Shown in pieces: positions 1-7,677 of a stretch of 20,168 nt of DNA. Both the position numbers and the translations under genes were made by a program. The stretch comes from an uncultured Magnetococcales bacterium (GTDB taxonomy: Bacteria > Pseudomonadota > Magnetococcia > Magnetococcales > Magnetaquicoccaceae). Each line of letters begins with the position of its first letter. Within the stretch, counting starts at the first letter, position 1. The notes beneath the pieces are model-generated. The model searched no databases, was not told the DNA's origin, and worked only from the letters and a program-made list of their open reading frames with translations. The stretch is taken from NCBI GenBank assembly GCA_903913345.1, contig CAIWLA010000069.1, positions 1-20,168 of the forward strand, read 5' to 3'.

Positions 1-511
1 CCCTGGCCAAATCCAGATAAGTGTCGTCAAAACCCATCAACCTGTCGAGCAATTCATTTTTTAAAATAATTTTTTGTATGGAAAGAACCTCTTTGGCTGG
101 TAAAAAAATGGAATTGGCCTCGCGTTTTCCCCCTTTATGTTCCGCCTTCAGGGATCGGATGGTACTCGGTCCAAAACTGTAATTTAAATAGTCGACCGAG
201 TCTGTATTTTCCCCCGTCATTTCCAGAACACAAGAAAGGCGTTCTTTCGCGCCTGTTGCGACCAGATCCCCCAGTTTATCCGGTTGAAACACACCCCGCA
301 GCTTGGTTGACAATAATTCGTTGATCGGAGTATCGTCGTCCCCCCGCCGGAATCCCTCCACGGTTCGGATGGCACTATACATGGCCTTCAGGATGGTGGT
401 CTTGCCCGTGCCATTACGACCAATCACCAGATTGATCGGTCCCAGATTTTCCCAATCGACTGCCGAGATCGGACCATAATTTTTCAGAGCAAAGCGTGTA
501 ATCATCACCAT
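1..511 (-). CDS. AAA family ATPase, N-terminal part (runs off the left edge)
   Basis: I read this by reverse-complementing the left edge. The frame is open from an ATG at 511 to base 1, about 170 residues, so the C-terminal part is outside the window. The N-terminus has the pattern of RecF/SMC-like or AAA_15/AAA_21 ATPases: a beta strand (ITRFALKNYGPI), then the Walker A loop GRNGTGKTT at about residues 31-39. Such proteins bind and hydrolyse ATP, and many work in DNA repair or phage defence with a partner nuclease, but the partner and the Walker B region are not visible. The start is ambiguous: ATG 511, GTG 508 and ATG 505 lie in a row after an AGGA sequence. The gene follows the QueD-like gene on the same strand after 79 bases. 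The ATPase call is firm; a specific role is not assignable. Confidence 0.8.
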   Translation of the reverse strand, partial: MVMITRFALKNYGPISAVDWENLGPINLVIGRNGTGKTTILKAMYSAIRTVEGFRRGDDDTPINELLSTKLRGVFQPDKLGDLVATGAKERLSCVLEMTGENTDSVDYLNYSFGPSTIRSLKAEHKGGKREANSIFLPAKEVLSIQKIILKNELLDRLMGFDDTYLDLAR

Positions 512-590
512 ACCGTCCTGTTTTCAAATGAATTGGCTGATCTGAGGCCTTCACGCCGAATCCATGACCGCCATACGGCCACCTCCCCTG

Positions 591-1046
591 TTACAATGAA
601 CCCTCCGGGGGGAGAGCCGTGGGATGGGGGATGAAGGCGAGCGCGTCCTGCCGGTCCGCCTCGGCCCAGGCGTTGACGGTCTCCCACACCCGCGCACTGT
701 CGATGCGAATGGCTCCCAGTTCCGGTCTGGCATCCATGTGGGTCATGCACCAGGCCACAATCCAGGCGGAAAGGAACTCCGCAGAGGAGTAGGGCAAGCC
801 CGGCATGCTCTCTTCCAGGGTATAATGGTCCAGATAACGGTCGATCAATTCGGCACGAATGATGCGGTCCAACACCCCAAAATCCGCGACAAAACCGGAC
901 TGGGGATTGTCGGCGTGGGGCGGTTGAACCAGACCACTGAAGATCAGTTCCAGTCGATAGGAGTGACCATGCAACCGGCAACACTTGCCATCGTGATAGG
1001 TCAACCGATGGGCCGCTTCAAATTTGAACAGTCGACAAATTTTCAT
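591..1046 (-). CDS. queD: 6-carboxytetrahydropterin synthase / 6-pyruvoyl-tetrahydropterin synthase family (QueD-like)
   Basis: The protein belongs to the PTPS/QueD family, which converts 7,8-dihydroneopterin triphosphate to 6-carboxy-tetrahydropterin on the route to preQ0 and queuosine. Family signatures are in order: FEAAHRL (zinc ligand His), KCCRLHGH (catalytic-type Cys followed by the two zinc His), ADFGVLD, a YLDHYTL segment matching LDHxxLN, and ARVWET, whose Glu matches the pterin-binding Glu. It has 151 residues, longer than the 120 or so of E. coli QueD because of a loop after the HGH motif and a C-terminal tail. ATG 1046 puts the first beta strand at the usual place; an in-frame GTG at 1061 is also possible, and neither has a strong ribosome site. 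No other queuosine gene is in the window, so a PTPS-like paralogue with another substrate is not excluded. Confidence 0.85.
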   Translation of the reverse strand: MKICRLFKFEAAHRLTYHDGKCCRLHGHSYRLELIFSGLVQPPHADNPQSGFVADFGVLDRIIRAELIDRYLDHYTLEESMPGLPYSSAEFLSAWIVAWCMTHMDARPELGAIRIDSARVWETVNAWAEADRQDALAFIPHPTALPPEGSL

Positions 1047-1115
1047 CTTGAACCACGTCACAGGAGGGGAGGTCCAGGGAGATCACACCCCCTGAACCCC
1101 AACCGCATTGGCCCC

Positions 1116-2108
1116 TCAAAAAGGCATCTTGGAACGGGAAGGTCGCTTTTGCTCCGCCTCTGCTTCTTGACCCTTGACATCCACGGCAGCGGCCAGGCGC
1201 ATACCCAAATCGGGCCGTTTGCTGGTCACACGCTCAAATCCCCGGTTGGCACAACGCAGGGCCTCCACCGAATCTTTCCAACCTCCGCCCCGAATCACTG
1301 CAAAAGGGGTATCCGCCGTATAAAGGGGGTCGGTATTGCTGTGTTGACCATAAGCCGCCTTGTCATAGGTGTCCTGTATCCATTCCCAGACATTGCCACT
1401 CATGTCAAACAACCCGAAACGGTTGGGGGCACGGGTGCCGGTCATGTGGGTGGTTTGGCTGCTGTTGGCTTGATACCAACCCATTTGATCCACCTGTCCA
1501 TAGCCGGGCAAGGGAATCTTCTCGCCCCCATTGCGACATGCATATTCCCATTGGGCCTCGGTGGGCAACTGGACGACAACCTGTCCCCGATGGAGGAGAT
1601 TGATTTTGTTCATGAACGCCTCCACATCCAGGCGGGAGATCCCCTCCACCGGGAATGCCTCATCCTTTTGTCCAATCATTTCATGATGCAGCTGGGACGG
1701 ATTGTGCTGCATCACCCGTTGCCATTGCTGCTGTGTCACCTCCCTCTCTCCCAGCCAAAACCCGGACAGGCAGACAGAATGCAGGGGTTCCTCATCGGCA
1801 TCGCGACCCTCGGCATCCGGGGGTGACCCCATGGTGAAACAACCACCGGGCATCCACAAAAAGGTGATACCACTCAGTGGTTCTTTCCAGGGCTTGCCGG
1901 CCTGGACCTCCGCCGCATCAGGCGACGGAGCCGCATCCACATCCAGTTTGTCCCACTCCTGGATGGGAAAGGCCTCGCCCGACCACGGGCAGACAAGGCC
2001 GATCAAGAGAAAAACAGGCCATATCCAACGGGCGGTCAGCCAGCGAAAAGGGGAGGCTCCGTGCCGCCAGCCCCTGCCGGAGGCGGGTGCAAAATCATGG
2101 GCAAACAC
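1116..2108 (-). CDS. Exported SUMF1-fold (FGE-sulfatase domain) protein, not a true formylglycine-generating enzyme
   Basis: This 330-residue protein has a hydrophobic export or anchor segment at about residues 29-44, so the SUMF1 domain (about 80-308) should be periplasmic. Fold markers are MPGGCFTMGS, PVEGISRLD, LPTEAQWEYA (181-190), DMSGNVWEW (235-243), VIRGGGWKDS (271-280), LRCANRG and the closing LGMRL. The active-site Cys pair of formylglycine-generating enzymes is absent: the RGGGW motif is followed by KDS. A ligand-binding or other SUMF1-family role is more likely than sulfatase activation. The GTG start at 2108 follows directly on the TAG of the caspase-fold gene (2109-2111), with a GGAG ribosome site 8 bases upstream, so the two are very likely co-translated. 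The C-terminus ends in a charged tail rich in Glu, Lys and Arg. Its partner protein is probably the caspase-fold product. Confidence 0.85.
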   Translation of the reverse strand: MFAHDFAPASGRGWRHGASPFRWLTARWIWPVFLLIGLVCPWSGEAFPIQEWDKLDVDAAPSPDAAEVQAGKPWKEPLSGITFLWMPGGCFTMGSPPDAEGRDADEEPLHSVCLSGFWLGEREVTQQQWQRVMQHNPSQLHHEMIGQKDEAFPVEGISRLDVEAFMNKINLLHRGQVVVQLPTEAQWEYACRNGGEKIPLPGYGQVDQMGWYQANSSQTTHMTGTRAPNRFGLFDMSGNVWEWIQDTYDKAAYGQHSNTDPLYTADTPFAVIRGGGWKDSVEALRCANRGFERVTSKRPDLGMRLAAAVDVKGQEAEAEQKRPSRSKMPF

Positions 2109-3806
2109 CTATCGCTCTCCTTTGGTCTTGGCCAGACGCAGTTTCGAGGGTTGGGAAAGAAAAAGGTCGGTTTCGGGTAAACGTTTCTTGGCGAAGGCAA
2201 AGGCCTCGGAGAGATCCACCCAACCGTCCGGTTGACCGCCGCTGGTACCATCGCCCTCTCCCAACATGCCTTTCAAAAGAAAATAGGTCAACCCCCCTTG
2301 CCGCCCCGGACCGTGCAAGGTCGCCTTTTGCTGCATGGCCGCCACGACCCAGGCATGATGGCTGTGAAAAAATTCTGGTGTGGGGCCAAGCCCCTGTGCC
2401 GTCACCTCGGTCTGGTCGGCCTGGCCGCTTGATCCCTCTGTGCCCCGATCGGCGGCACACTCTTTGGTCCCGTTGAAACAGGTATCCAGGATGACGGCGA
2501 CCTGCTGGTTGGGCAACGCATCCAGGATCCCCTTCCATTCGGTCAGGGAGAGGGCGGTCTTGGCATTGATCTCTTCCAACCGGATCTCCACGGGCAACAA
2601 CAGGGCATCATCCAACGTAATCGCGCCCGATTTGGGCGCACCCAGACCGGAAAAATAAAACAGAAGCATGGCTCCGGGATTCAACCGACCTTGACGAACC
2701 AGCCATTGCAGATCATCGATCAGCGTTGCCCGATTGGCCTCCTGATCAATACGCAACCGCACATGGTCCATATCATCCTTGAACACCCCCCGCTCGACCA
2801 ACAGTTGCCGCATGTTCTGGGCATCCCGATCGGCAAAATGGCGCGCCCGTATATGCTGGTAGTGGTTGATGCCCACAATCACCGCAAAGGCATCCTCCCG
2901 CTTTTCCCAGGCGGCAATGGGAGGCAAGGTCTTGATGAGGTCATCCAACTGCACGCTCCGGTCATCCACATTGCCCGTTTTTTTCCAGGACTCATGAGGC
3001 AAATCGATCGGATAGGGCATCTCGGCCTCTTTGTCCAGATGCGCAGCGAGCAGACGATCCTTGGCTTCAATAAACAGGGTTTCGCGGGGATACTCCTTGA
3101 TCAGCAGGTTGATGGCCTGCCGAATGGCGGGCAATTGCCCATCGTGCCCACACGGTTTGCCATGCTGCGACTTGAGACATTCGCGAAACGTTCGCCACAG
3201 GGTCTCCACCACATATTCGGCGGCCTGATGTTGCCACTGGGTGGCGCGTATGCCAGAAAAACCCGATCGCGTCAGCCAATCATAGGCCTCCAGGTAACGT
3301 CCCAGGCGGTACAGGGAAAAGAGCTTGGTATGGGCCAATGCCCAACTCTCCGGGTAGGTCGCCAGGCCATCCGATGCCAACTGCAGGGCCTCCTTGTCCT
3401 TTCCCAATTCAAACTTGACCCACGCCAGATTGGTCAACACCTTTTCGCGGTTGGAGGCCTCCTGGGCCGACGGCGCGATGAACAAGGAATCCCACACCAG
3501 CTCCGCTTTGTCTGCATGGCCATCCAGATAGCGGGCCAGCCCCAGATTGAAGGCAATGTTCGGATCGGAGGGACACATGTCGGCGGCACCCTGCATGGCC
3601 GACAGGCCCTGATCATGCTGGCGTTCAAACAGGGAGATCCCTTTGGCGGCTATCTCTCTGGCAACCACGCAAGGGTTTGAAATCCCTTCTGCCGTACCAG
3701 CCTCCAACAGACCGGGCATGGCCAGCACCAGCCAACCACCCAGGGCAGACCAGAGAGACCACCCGGTCAACAATGCGCGCGAGGATCCAGAAGAGAGAGA
3801 TTTCAC
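2109..3806 (-). CDS. Exported TPR/caspase-fold (peptidase C14) protein lacking the catalytic histidine
   Basis: This is a 565-residue protein. An N-terminal signal-type segment (about residues 11-36) is followed by TPR-like helical repeats (about 50-210, for example [20 protein letters not shown]) and a caspase-fold domain (about 303-540). The caspase core shows the first strand [11 protein letters not shown] (about 307-317), the strand [10 protein letters not shown] (381-390), [11 protein letters not shown] (436-446) and the late block [16 protein letters not shown]. The Cys of the dyad is present (C443, codon at 2480-2478). The His, normally in an SGHG motif, is Leu388 (CTG, bases 2645-2643), so ordinary C14 proteolysis is doubtful. 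It starts with GTG inside the aldolase stop (GTGA, 3806-3803) and ends against the SUMF1 gene, which suggests one translational unit. A pseudoprotease scaffold or binding protein in the periplasm is my inference. Confidence 0.85.
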   Translation of the reverse strand: MKSLSSGSSRALLTGWSLWSALGGWLVLAMPGLLEAGTAEGISNPCVVAREIAAKGISLFERQHDQGLSAMQGAADMCPSDPNIAFNLGLARYLDGHADKAELVWDSLFIAPSAQEASNREKVLTNLAWVKFELGKDKEALQLASDGLATYPESWALAHTKLFSLYRLGRYLEAYDWLTRSGFSGIRATQWQHQAAEYVVETLWRTFRECLKSQHGKPCGHDGQLPAIRQAINLLIKEYPRETLFIEAKDRLLAAHLDKEAEMPYPIDLPHESWKKTGNVDDRSVQLDDLIKTLPPIAAWEKREDAFAVIVGINHYQHIRARHFADRDAQNMRQLLVERGVFKDDMDHVRLRIDQEANRATLIDDLQWLVRQGRLNPGAMLLFYFSGLGAPKSGAITLDDALLLPVEIRLEEINAKTALSLTEWKGILDALPNQQVAVILDTCFNGTKECAADRGTEGSSGQADQTEVTAQGLGPTPEFFHSHHAWVVAAMQQKATLHGPGRQGGLTYFLLKGMLGEGDGTSGGQPDGWVDLSEAFAFAKKRLPETDLFLSQPSKLRLAKTKGER

Positions 3807-4870
3807 GATTGAACCTGTGGAGCCAGTTGCCCGGATTCATAACGCAAGGCCATGCTCTCCATGGAGAGGGGGTGAATATGGGGCGCATGACCGGCCGTGC
3901 CGAACTGTTCAAAACGCTCTTTGCAGATGCGATAGGCGGCATCTTCGGCGGGCCGCAAATATTTGCGTGGATCAAAGTTTTTGGAATTCTTGGCCAATTG
4001 CTGGCGAATGGCCGCGGTCATGGCCAGACGCAAATCGGTATCAATGTTGATTTTGCGCACCCCATGGCGGATGCCGATACAGATCTCCTCCACCGGAACG
4101 CCATAGGTCTCTGGAATGGTGCCGCCAAAGGCGTTAATGATGGCCAGCAAATCCTGTGGTACGGAAGAGGAGCCGTGCATCACCAGATGGGTGTTGGGCA
4201 GACGCGCATGGATCTCCTTGATGCGGTCGATGGCGAGTATATCGCCGGTCGGCTTGCGGCTGAACTTGTAGGCCCCATGGGAGGTGCCGATGGCGATGGC
4301 CAAGGCGTCCACCTGGGTGGCTTTGACAAACCGGGCGGCCTCTTCCGGGTCGGTGAGCAGCCGTTCCCGCGTCATGGTGCCTTCGGCCCCGTGACCATCC
4401 TCTTTGCCGGCCGTGCCACTCTCCAGGGAACCCAGCACCCCCAGTTCCCCCTCCACGGAGACCCCCACGGCATGGGCGATGGCTGCCACCTGGGCCGTGA
4501 CCCGGACATTATGGTCGTAGTTGGCCGGGGTTTTGCCATCCTCCAGCAACGAGCCATCCATCATGACGCTGGAAAAACCGCTGCGAATGGCCATGACACA
4601 GACCGCCGGAGATTGTCCGTGATCCTGGTGCATGACGATGGGAATCTGCGGATAGGCCTCCAAGGCCGCCAGAATCTGATGGCGCAAAAAGGGTTCTCCC
4701 GCATAGTCACGGGCACCGGCAGAGGCTTGCAGAATGACCGGACTGCTTGTATCCGCGGCGGCCCGCATGATGGCCCGCACCTGTTCCATGTTGTTCACAT
4801 TGAAGGCGGGAATGCCGTAATCATTTTCGGCGGCGTGATCCAGCAACTGCCGCATGGACACCAGTGGCAT
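3803..4870 (-). CDS. fba: Class II fructose-bisphosphate aldolase
   Basis: The enzyme cleaves fructose-1,6-bisphosphate to dihydroxyacetone phosphate and glyceraldehyde-3-phosphate, and the reverse, in glycolysis, gluconeogenesis or the Calvin cycle. It is cytoplasmic and zinc dependent. The 355-residue length and the motifs fit the CbbA-like class II group: [22 protein letters not shown] (catalytic Asp83, zinc His84), [19 protein letters not shown] (zinc His), [10 protein letters not shown] (zinc His) and KINIDTDLR for phosphate binding. The start is ATG 4870, with GGAG 7 bases upstream; the TTG at 4873 is only an in-frame extension. The stop overlaps the GTG of the caspase-fold gene by 4 bases (GTGA), which ties a housekeeping enzyme to two exported proteins. 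A possible promoter and structured leader lie upstream. The identity is secure; glycolytic versus Calvin-cycle use cannot be told. Confidence 0.96.
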   Translation of the reverse strand: MPLVSMRQLLDHAAENDYGIPAFNVNNMEQVRAIMRAAADTSSPVILQASAGARDYAGEPFLRHQILAALEAYPQIPIVMHQDHGQSPAVCVMAIRSGFSSVMMDGSLLEDGKTPANYDHNVRVTAQVAAIAHAVGVSVEGELGVLGSLESGTAGKEDGHGAEGTMTRERLLTDPEEAARFVKATQVDALAIAIGTSHGAYKFSRKPTGDILAIDRIKEIHARLPNTHLVMHGSSSVPQDLLAIINAFGGTIPETYGVPVEEICIGIRHGVRKINIDTDLRLAMTAAIRQQLAKNSKNFDPRKYLRPAEDAAYRICKERFEQFGTAGHAPHIHPLSMESMALRYESGQLAPQVQS

Positions 4871-4897
4871 CAAAAATCTCCTTGTTCTCTGTTTTTT

Positions 4898-4978
4898 GGA
4901 TTGCCGTGGGCAACCCCCTGGCTGTCGTCATCCACTCTGGGCTTTGCCTGATCCACCTGTCCCAGGATAACCAGGCAA
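4898..4978 (-). promoter_or_regulatory. Two possible hairpins with exchangeable arms in the fba leader
   Basis: Read on the minus strand, TTGCCTG (4978-4972) can pair with CAGGCAA (4950-4944). Nearer the start codon, GGGTTGCC (4916-4909) can pair with GGCAATCC (4905-4898) over a 3-base loop, with one G-U pair. The arms share TTGCC/GGCAA, so alternative pairings are possible. No run of T follows either hairpin, so neither is a classical terminator. No known riboswitch class is recognised. Confidence 0.3.
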
Positions 4979-4990
4979 GACCCCCTCGTG

Positions 4991-5019
4991 AATTTGGACA
5001 AAGTGGGTCAGAAAGTCAA
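4991..5019 (-). promoter_or_regulatory. Candidate sigma-70-type promoter for fba
   Basis: On the minus strand, TTGACT (5019-5014, 5 of 6 matches to the -35 consensus) is followed after 17 bases by CAAATT (4996-4991, 3 of 6 matches to -10). This would give a leader of roughly 115 bases before the fba ATG. The -10 is weak, so this is only a candidate. Confidence 0.3.
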
Positions 5020-5249
5020 GAGGAATCCATAGAAATCCAGGGCAATCGCATTGGAAATTCAGGCCAGCATGGCTGAAAGCGCGGATGTCCCGGCCCGGAA
5101 TAAAAACGGTGCTTGCGCGACTCCATCAATCACTCAAAGGATTTAAAAATCCCTTATTGTATCGCTCAGCGATTGATTGAGGCACACAGCAACAGCCTGC
5201 GCCTGTAGCTGATTTCGCCGAATTCAGTCTTGTGTTCCTGAAATTTCCG

Positions 5250-6233
5250 TCACGAAAGATCGGCCAGTACGCTCTCCAGTGTTGGGGCGTCCAGGATTCG
5301 CAACGTCCACTCCTCCAAGGACGACAAATCAGCCTTGGTGATTTTTTCATTGGCCCATGCGGGCAAGTGGCCAAAACGGCGTTGGAGTTGGCGCGTCAGC
5401 ATCGCTGCACATTCTTCCTGTCGGCCTTTCTGTTCGCCAATCTGGATGCCTCTCTGCTCCCACTCAGGCTTCCCTTTGGCAATAATATCCTGCGCAAACT
5501 GAGACATCATGGTACTTTCCTCCTCTGGATGCACGGCACGGATGATTTCCCGCACGATTGGCTCATCATAACTGCCATACGTTTCGACAATGTACCGCAT
5601 AATGACGTGAAAGTCTTCACCTGTTTCGGCCAACACTCGGATCAGATATCCCTTCACCTGCAACTGTTTTCCGGGCCGGGTCGCATATTTGGCCACCGCC
5701 AACCATGCCCGCAGTTTGGGGTGCTGGGAAAGCCTATGATCCGGCACTTTTCCCAAATCGAAAACCGGAAAGTGAAAGTTTAGCAGAAAGTGACGCCACC
5801 CCTCCTCTGCATCTACTATCGCCATGAATTCATTTGGAATCTTCCACTCTGTCTCCCCGTGGTAAAACACGAATGGGACGATACATGGCAGCAATTTCCA
5901 TTCCGGGTTTTCCCGTACCCACTGATTCCACACTTCCGCCTTGTATCTCAACAATTGGAAACTGACAAACCTGTCTGGATGGCTCTTGTGGTCGATCAGA
6001 ATATAGAGCAGTGCCACGCGCCCATGGATGGTGCGCATACGGAAAAGACGGTCCGTCAGGTGACCACGCAGTTCCTCATCGACGAAAGATCCCTCCACCA
6101 ACTCCGGTGGTTCCGGTCCCAGGAGTTCGGCGATCTCCTTCGGCAGACGTTCGCGCAGGAGAGCACCTGCCTTCTCCGGGTCGGAAAGCAGCCATTTCAG
6201 GAATCGGTCGTGGGGCTGGGTGATCTCGCTCAT
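5250..6233 (-). CDS. Rpn family (PD-(D/E)XK, YhgA-like) nuclease with C-terminal DUF4351 domain
   Basis: This 327-residue protein starts with the family hallmark PHDRFLKWLL (7-16). The nuclease core follows: VDEELRGHLTDRLF with Asp61, then LLYILIDHKSHPD with Asp81-x-Lys83, matching the D...(D/E)xK arrangement. A middle segment (FQLLRYKAEVW, VPFVFYHGE) is typical of recombination-promoting nuclease/putative transposase proteins. The C-terminal part (about 279-325, MLTRQLQRRFG to LDAPTLESVLAD) is a DUF4351 domain. Related Rpn proteins of E. coli cut DNA and promote RecA-independent recombination; an in vivo role here is inference. ATG 6233 is the only in-frame start after a TGA and has no ribosome site, but it overlaps the stop of a small upstream ORF (ATGA). 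A truncated relative of the C-terminus lies at 17703-18008. Confidence 0.88.
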   Translation of the reverse strand: MSEITQPHDRFLKWLLSDPEKAGALLRERLPKEIAELLGPEPPELVEGSFVDEELRGHLTDRLFRMRTIHGRVALLYILIDHKSHPDRFVSFQLLRYKAEVWNQWVRENPEWKLLPCIVPFVFYHGETEWKIPNEFMAIVDAEEGWRHFLLNFHFPVFDLGKVPDHRLSQHPKLRAWLAVAKYATRPGKQLQVKGYLIRVLAETGEDFHVIMRYIVETYGSYDEPIVREIIRAVHPEEESTMMSQFAQDIIAKGKPEWEQRGIQIGEQKGRQEECAAMLTRQLQRRFGHLPAWANEKITKADLSSLEEWTLRILDAPTLESVLADLS

Positions 6234-6304
6234 GGGGCGAGCATATCAGGTCCGTTTGCACAAGTCACCAAATCCTGCAAACGGGAAATGATCGGTCCGT
6301 GCAC
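6230..6304 (-). CDS. Putative 24-residue leader peptide translationally coupled to rpn
   Basis: On the minus strand a strong AGGAGG (6319-6314) is followed after 9 bases by GTG at 6304. The frame runs 24 codons to a TGA at 6232-6230, which overlaps the rpn ATG (6233-6231) as ATGA. A TTG at 6310 is a less well spaced alternative start. The predicted peptide begins MHGPIISRLQDLV and has no recognisable domain. Because rpn has no Shine-Dalgarno sequence of its own, ribosomes ending this ORF are the obvious source for rpn translation. The peptide itself may matter less than the act of translating it. This is inferred from sequence only and could be a chance ORF. Confidence 0.45.
   Translation of the reverse strand: MHGPIISRLQDLVTCANGPDMLAP
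6252..6284 (-). repeat. Perfect 9-bp inverted repeat in the rpn leader
   Basis: CCGTTTGCA (6252-6260) and TGCAAACGG (6276-6284) form a perfect 9-bp inverted repeat with a 15-base spacer, ending 18 bases before the rpn start codon. It lies inside the small leader ORF. It could be an RNA hairpin that translation of the leader melts, or a DNA operator. There is no U-tract, so it is not a terminator. Confidence 0.6.
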
Positions 6305-6397
6305 CGCCAATGCCCTCCTGTCATTTGGTATTGTGTTCAAAAAATCTAATGCTTTCGATGGGATGACGGAAACGACGTATTCCGAAATGGGCGTGGT

Positions 6398-7114
6398 TTA
6401 ATAGGGTCGTTCACTTTCAGTTGACCCGTCCGTCAGTGTCCAGATGACGTTACCTGGCGGATCGTAGTTGCAAACCCAAATTTGCCCATCATCAGGGCAA
6501 GAGGCGGCAGCGCAACCCACCTTCTTTGTGCTGTGCCACATCACTTGGGTGTAATGACCACATTCCTTGCCGGAAGCACACTGATTGGAGGAGAGCGAGT
6601 AATCGTGTTGCTCATCAAGCCACTTGCCCACAACTTTGACGGGCGGTGTGTTCTCAAGTTGCCGCTCAATTTCCTTGCCGCTCCGGCTTTCGATAATGAT
6701 CAAGGGTCCTTTCCAGTAAATATTTTCACCCAAACGCCGCTTCTTTTGTCCCAGTTCACTGCGATGGTGCATCTGGCATCCATGTCCAGCCAGATAAAGT
6801 GCCCATTCCTGGGCGTATTCAGCCAAATCGTCCGACCAGACAAGAGGAGACACATTCACGGAACGACGTGCAGAATTATGGCTCTCAAGCAATTCTCCAG
6901 TCTTTTCAGTAGACAAAGAGATCAGGCGCGAGGAACCTCCTTCAGGAAAGATTCCCGTCTTTTCCGAGGACGAGGGCGTGGACGTGGGCCGTGTCACGTT
7001 TCCAGTGGTGGAACAGCCAGCCAAACAAGAGGAGAAAAGAAGGGCAGAAAATACAGCAATACAACCATTTTTTAATCGACCGGTACGGAATATACATTGC
7101 GGGCGGCATGTCAT
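6398..7114 (-). CDS. CAP-domain (SCP/PR-1-like) lipoprotein
   Basis: This 238-residue protein has a lipoprotein signal: a basic start, a hydrophobic stretch (about 18-30) and the lipobox LAGC with Cys34. A low-complexity Ser/Thr linker follows, then a CAP domain (about 76-232). The CAP signatures and the four residues of the central cavity are present: His79 in ESHNSARR, Glu130 in LGENIYW, Glu168 in KWLDEQHDY and His187 in GHYTQVMWHSTKKVGCA, followed by WVCNYDPPGN. CAP proteins are secreted or surface proteins with lipid-binding, protease-like or other roles; the bacterial function is mostly unknown. ATG 7114 is preceded by GGAG at 7 bases. The TTG further upstream at 7132 would only lengthen the signal region. 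It lies 64 bases after the CoA-binding gene on the same strand. Confidence 0.9.
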   Translation of the reverse strand: MTCRPQCIFRTGRLKNGCIAVFSALLFSSCLAGCSTTGNVTRPTSTPSSSEKTGIFPEGGSSRLISLSTEKTGELLESHNSARRSVNVSPLVWSDDLAEYAQEWALYLAGHGCQMHHRSELGQKKRRLGENIYWKGPLIIIESRSGKEIERQLENTPPVKVVGKWLDEQHDYSLSSNQCASGKECGHYTQVMWHSTKKVGCAAASCPDDGQIWVCNYDPPGNVIWTLTDGSTESERPY

Positions 7115-7178
7115 GTCAATACTCCATCCCAAAACGTGTGCGATGAAACGAAAACAGGTTCCAATGCCTGACCATCCA

Positions 7179-7640
7179 CTAAAAAAACGGGGCCAACCGC
7201 CGATGCTCGATCATCAGACAGCGATCCTGCAAGGCCGTCAATCCCCCATTCCGGGCCAGGGCCAAGGCCGCATCGTTGATGATGCCGCTTTGCAACCAGA
7301 ACAACCGCCCACTGCCCGCACGACTGGCCATCACCTGCACCGCCGAGGCGGCAACGGGTGGCGTCTCTTCGGACTGACGAAACACATCAACAATATCAAT
7401 CGTTATCTCCTGGGGAATGGCCTCCAGAGAGGCAAAACACGGCTCTCCCAGAATGGTCCCCAGCCCAGGCCGAACCGGAATGATCCGATATCCCACCTGC
7501 TGCAAATAGGCGGCCACTCGATAGGAGGGACGATCCGGTTTGGGGGACAATCCCACCACAGCGATGGTCCGCGCCTGTCGCAACAGGGGAAGCAGTTGGG
7601 CATCCGATACTCCAGAGGAGGCAGGGTCGAGCAGGGTCAT
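7179..7640 (-). CDS. CoA-binding protein (YccU family)
   Basis: This is a 153-residue Rossmann-fold protein of the CoA_binding_2/YccU family. Recognisable parts are the nucleotide-binding start TIAVVGLSPKPDRPSYRVAA (about 25-44), GYRIIPVRPG, the IDIVDVFR segment, the WLQSGIINDAA strand and the C-terminal block DRCLMIEHRRL, all in family order. Members bind coenzyme A or a related nucleotide; the physiological role is not settled. ATG 7640 is supported by GAGG 9 bases upstream and by the family N-terminus; longer in-frame extensions run antisense through the neighbouring CBS gene region and are rejected. It follows the CBS/PAS gene by 37 bases and is probably in the same operon. Confidence 0.88.
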   Translation of the reverse strand: MTLLDPASSGVSDAQLLPLLRQARTIAVVGLSPKPDRPSYRVAAYLQQVGYRIIPVRPGLGTILGEPCFASLEAIPQEITIDIVDVFRQSEETPPVAASAVQVMASRAGSGRLFWLQSGIINDAALALARNGGLTALQDRCLMIEHRRLAPFF

Positions 7641-7677
7641 GGTTTGAATCCTCGTCAAGACGGTGAAAACAGAACGA

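Larger units (their letters stand above)
4871..5249. other. 379-base intergenic region between rpn and fba
   Basis: No convincing gene is present; open frames here are short and lack family motifs. On the minus strand the region holds the 3' end of the rpn transcript, small palindromes (ATCGC-tga-GCGAT near 5161-5173 and GGATTTAAAAATCC at 5139-5152) without a proper terminator U-tract, a candidate fba promoter near 4991-5019, and two potential hairpins in the fba leader (listed separately). Confidence 0.6.

Noticed and set aside
624..1826. A 400-codon plus-strand open frame opposite queD and the SUMF1 gene
   Set aside because: It has no recognisable motif and lies wholly antisense to two genes with clear family signatures; open antisense frames are common at this base composition.
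5126..5374. An 82-codon minus-strand frame overlapping the 3' end of rpn
   Set aside because: It is out of frame with the DUF4351 coding sequence, has no family features and looks like a shadow of that gene.
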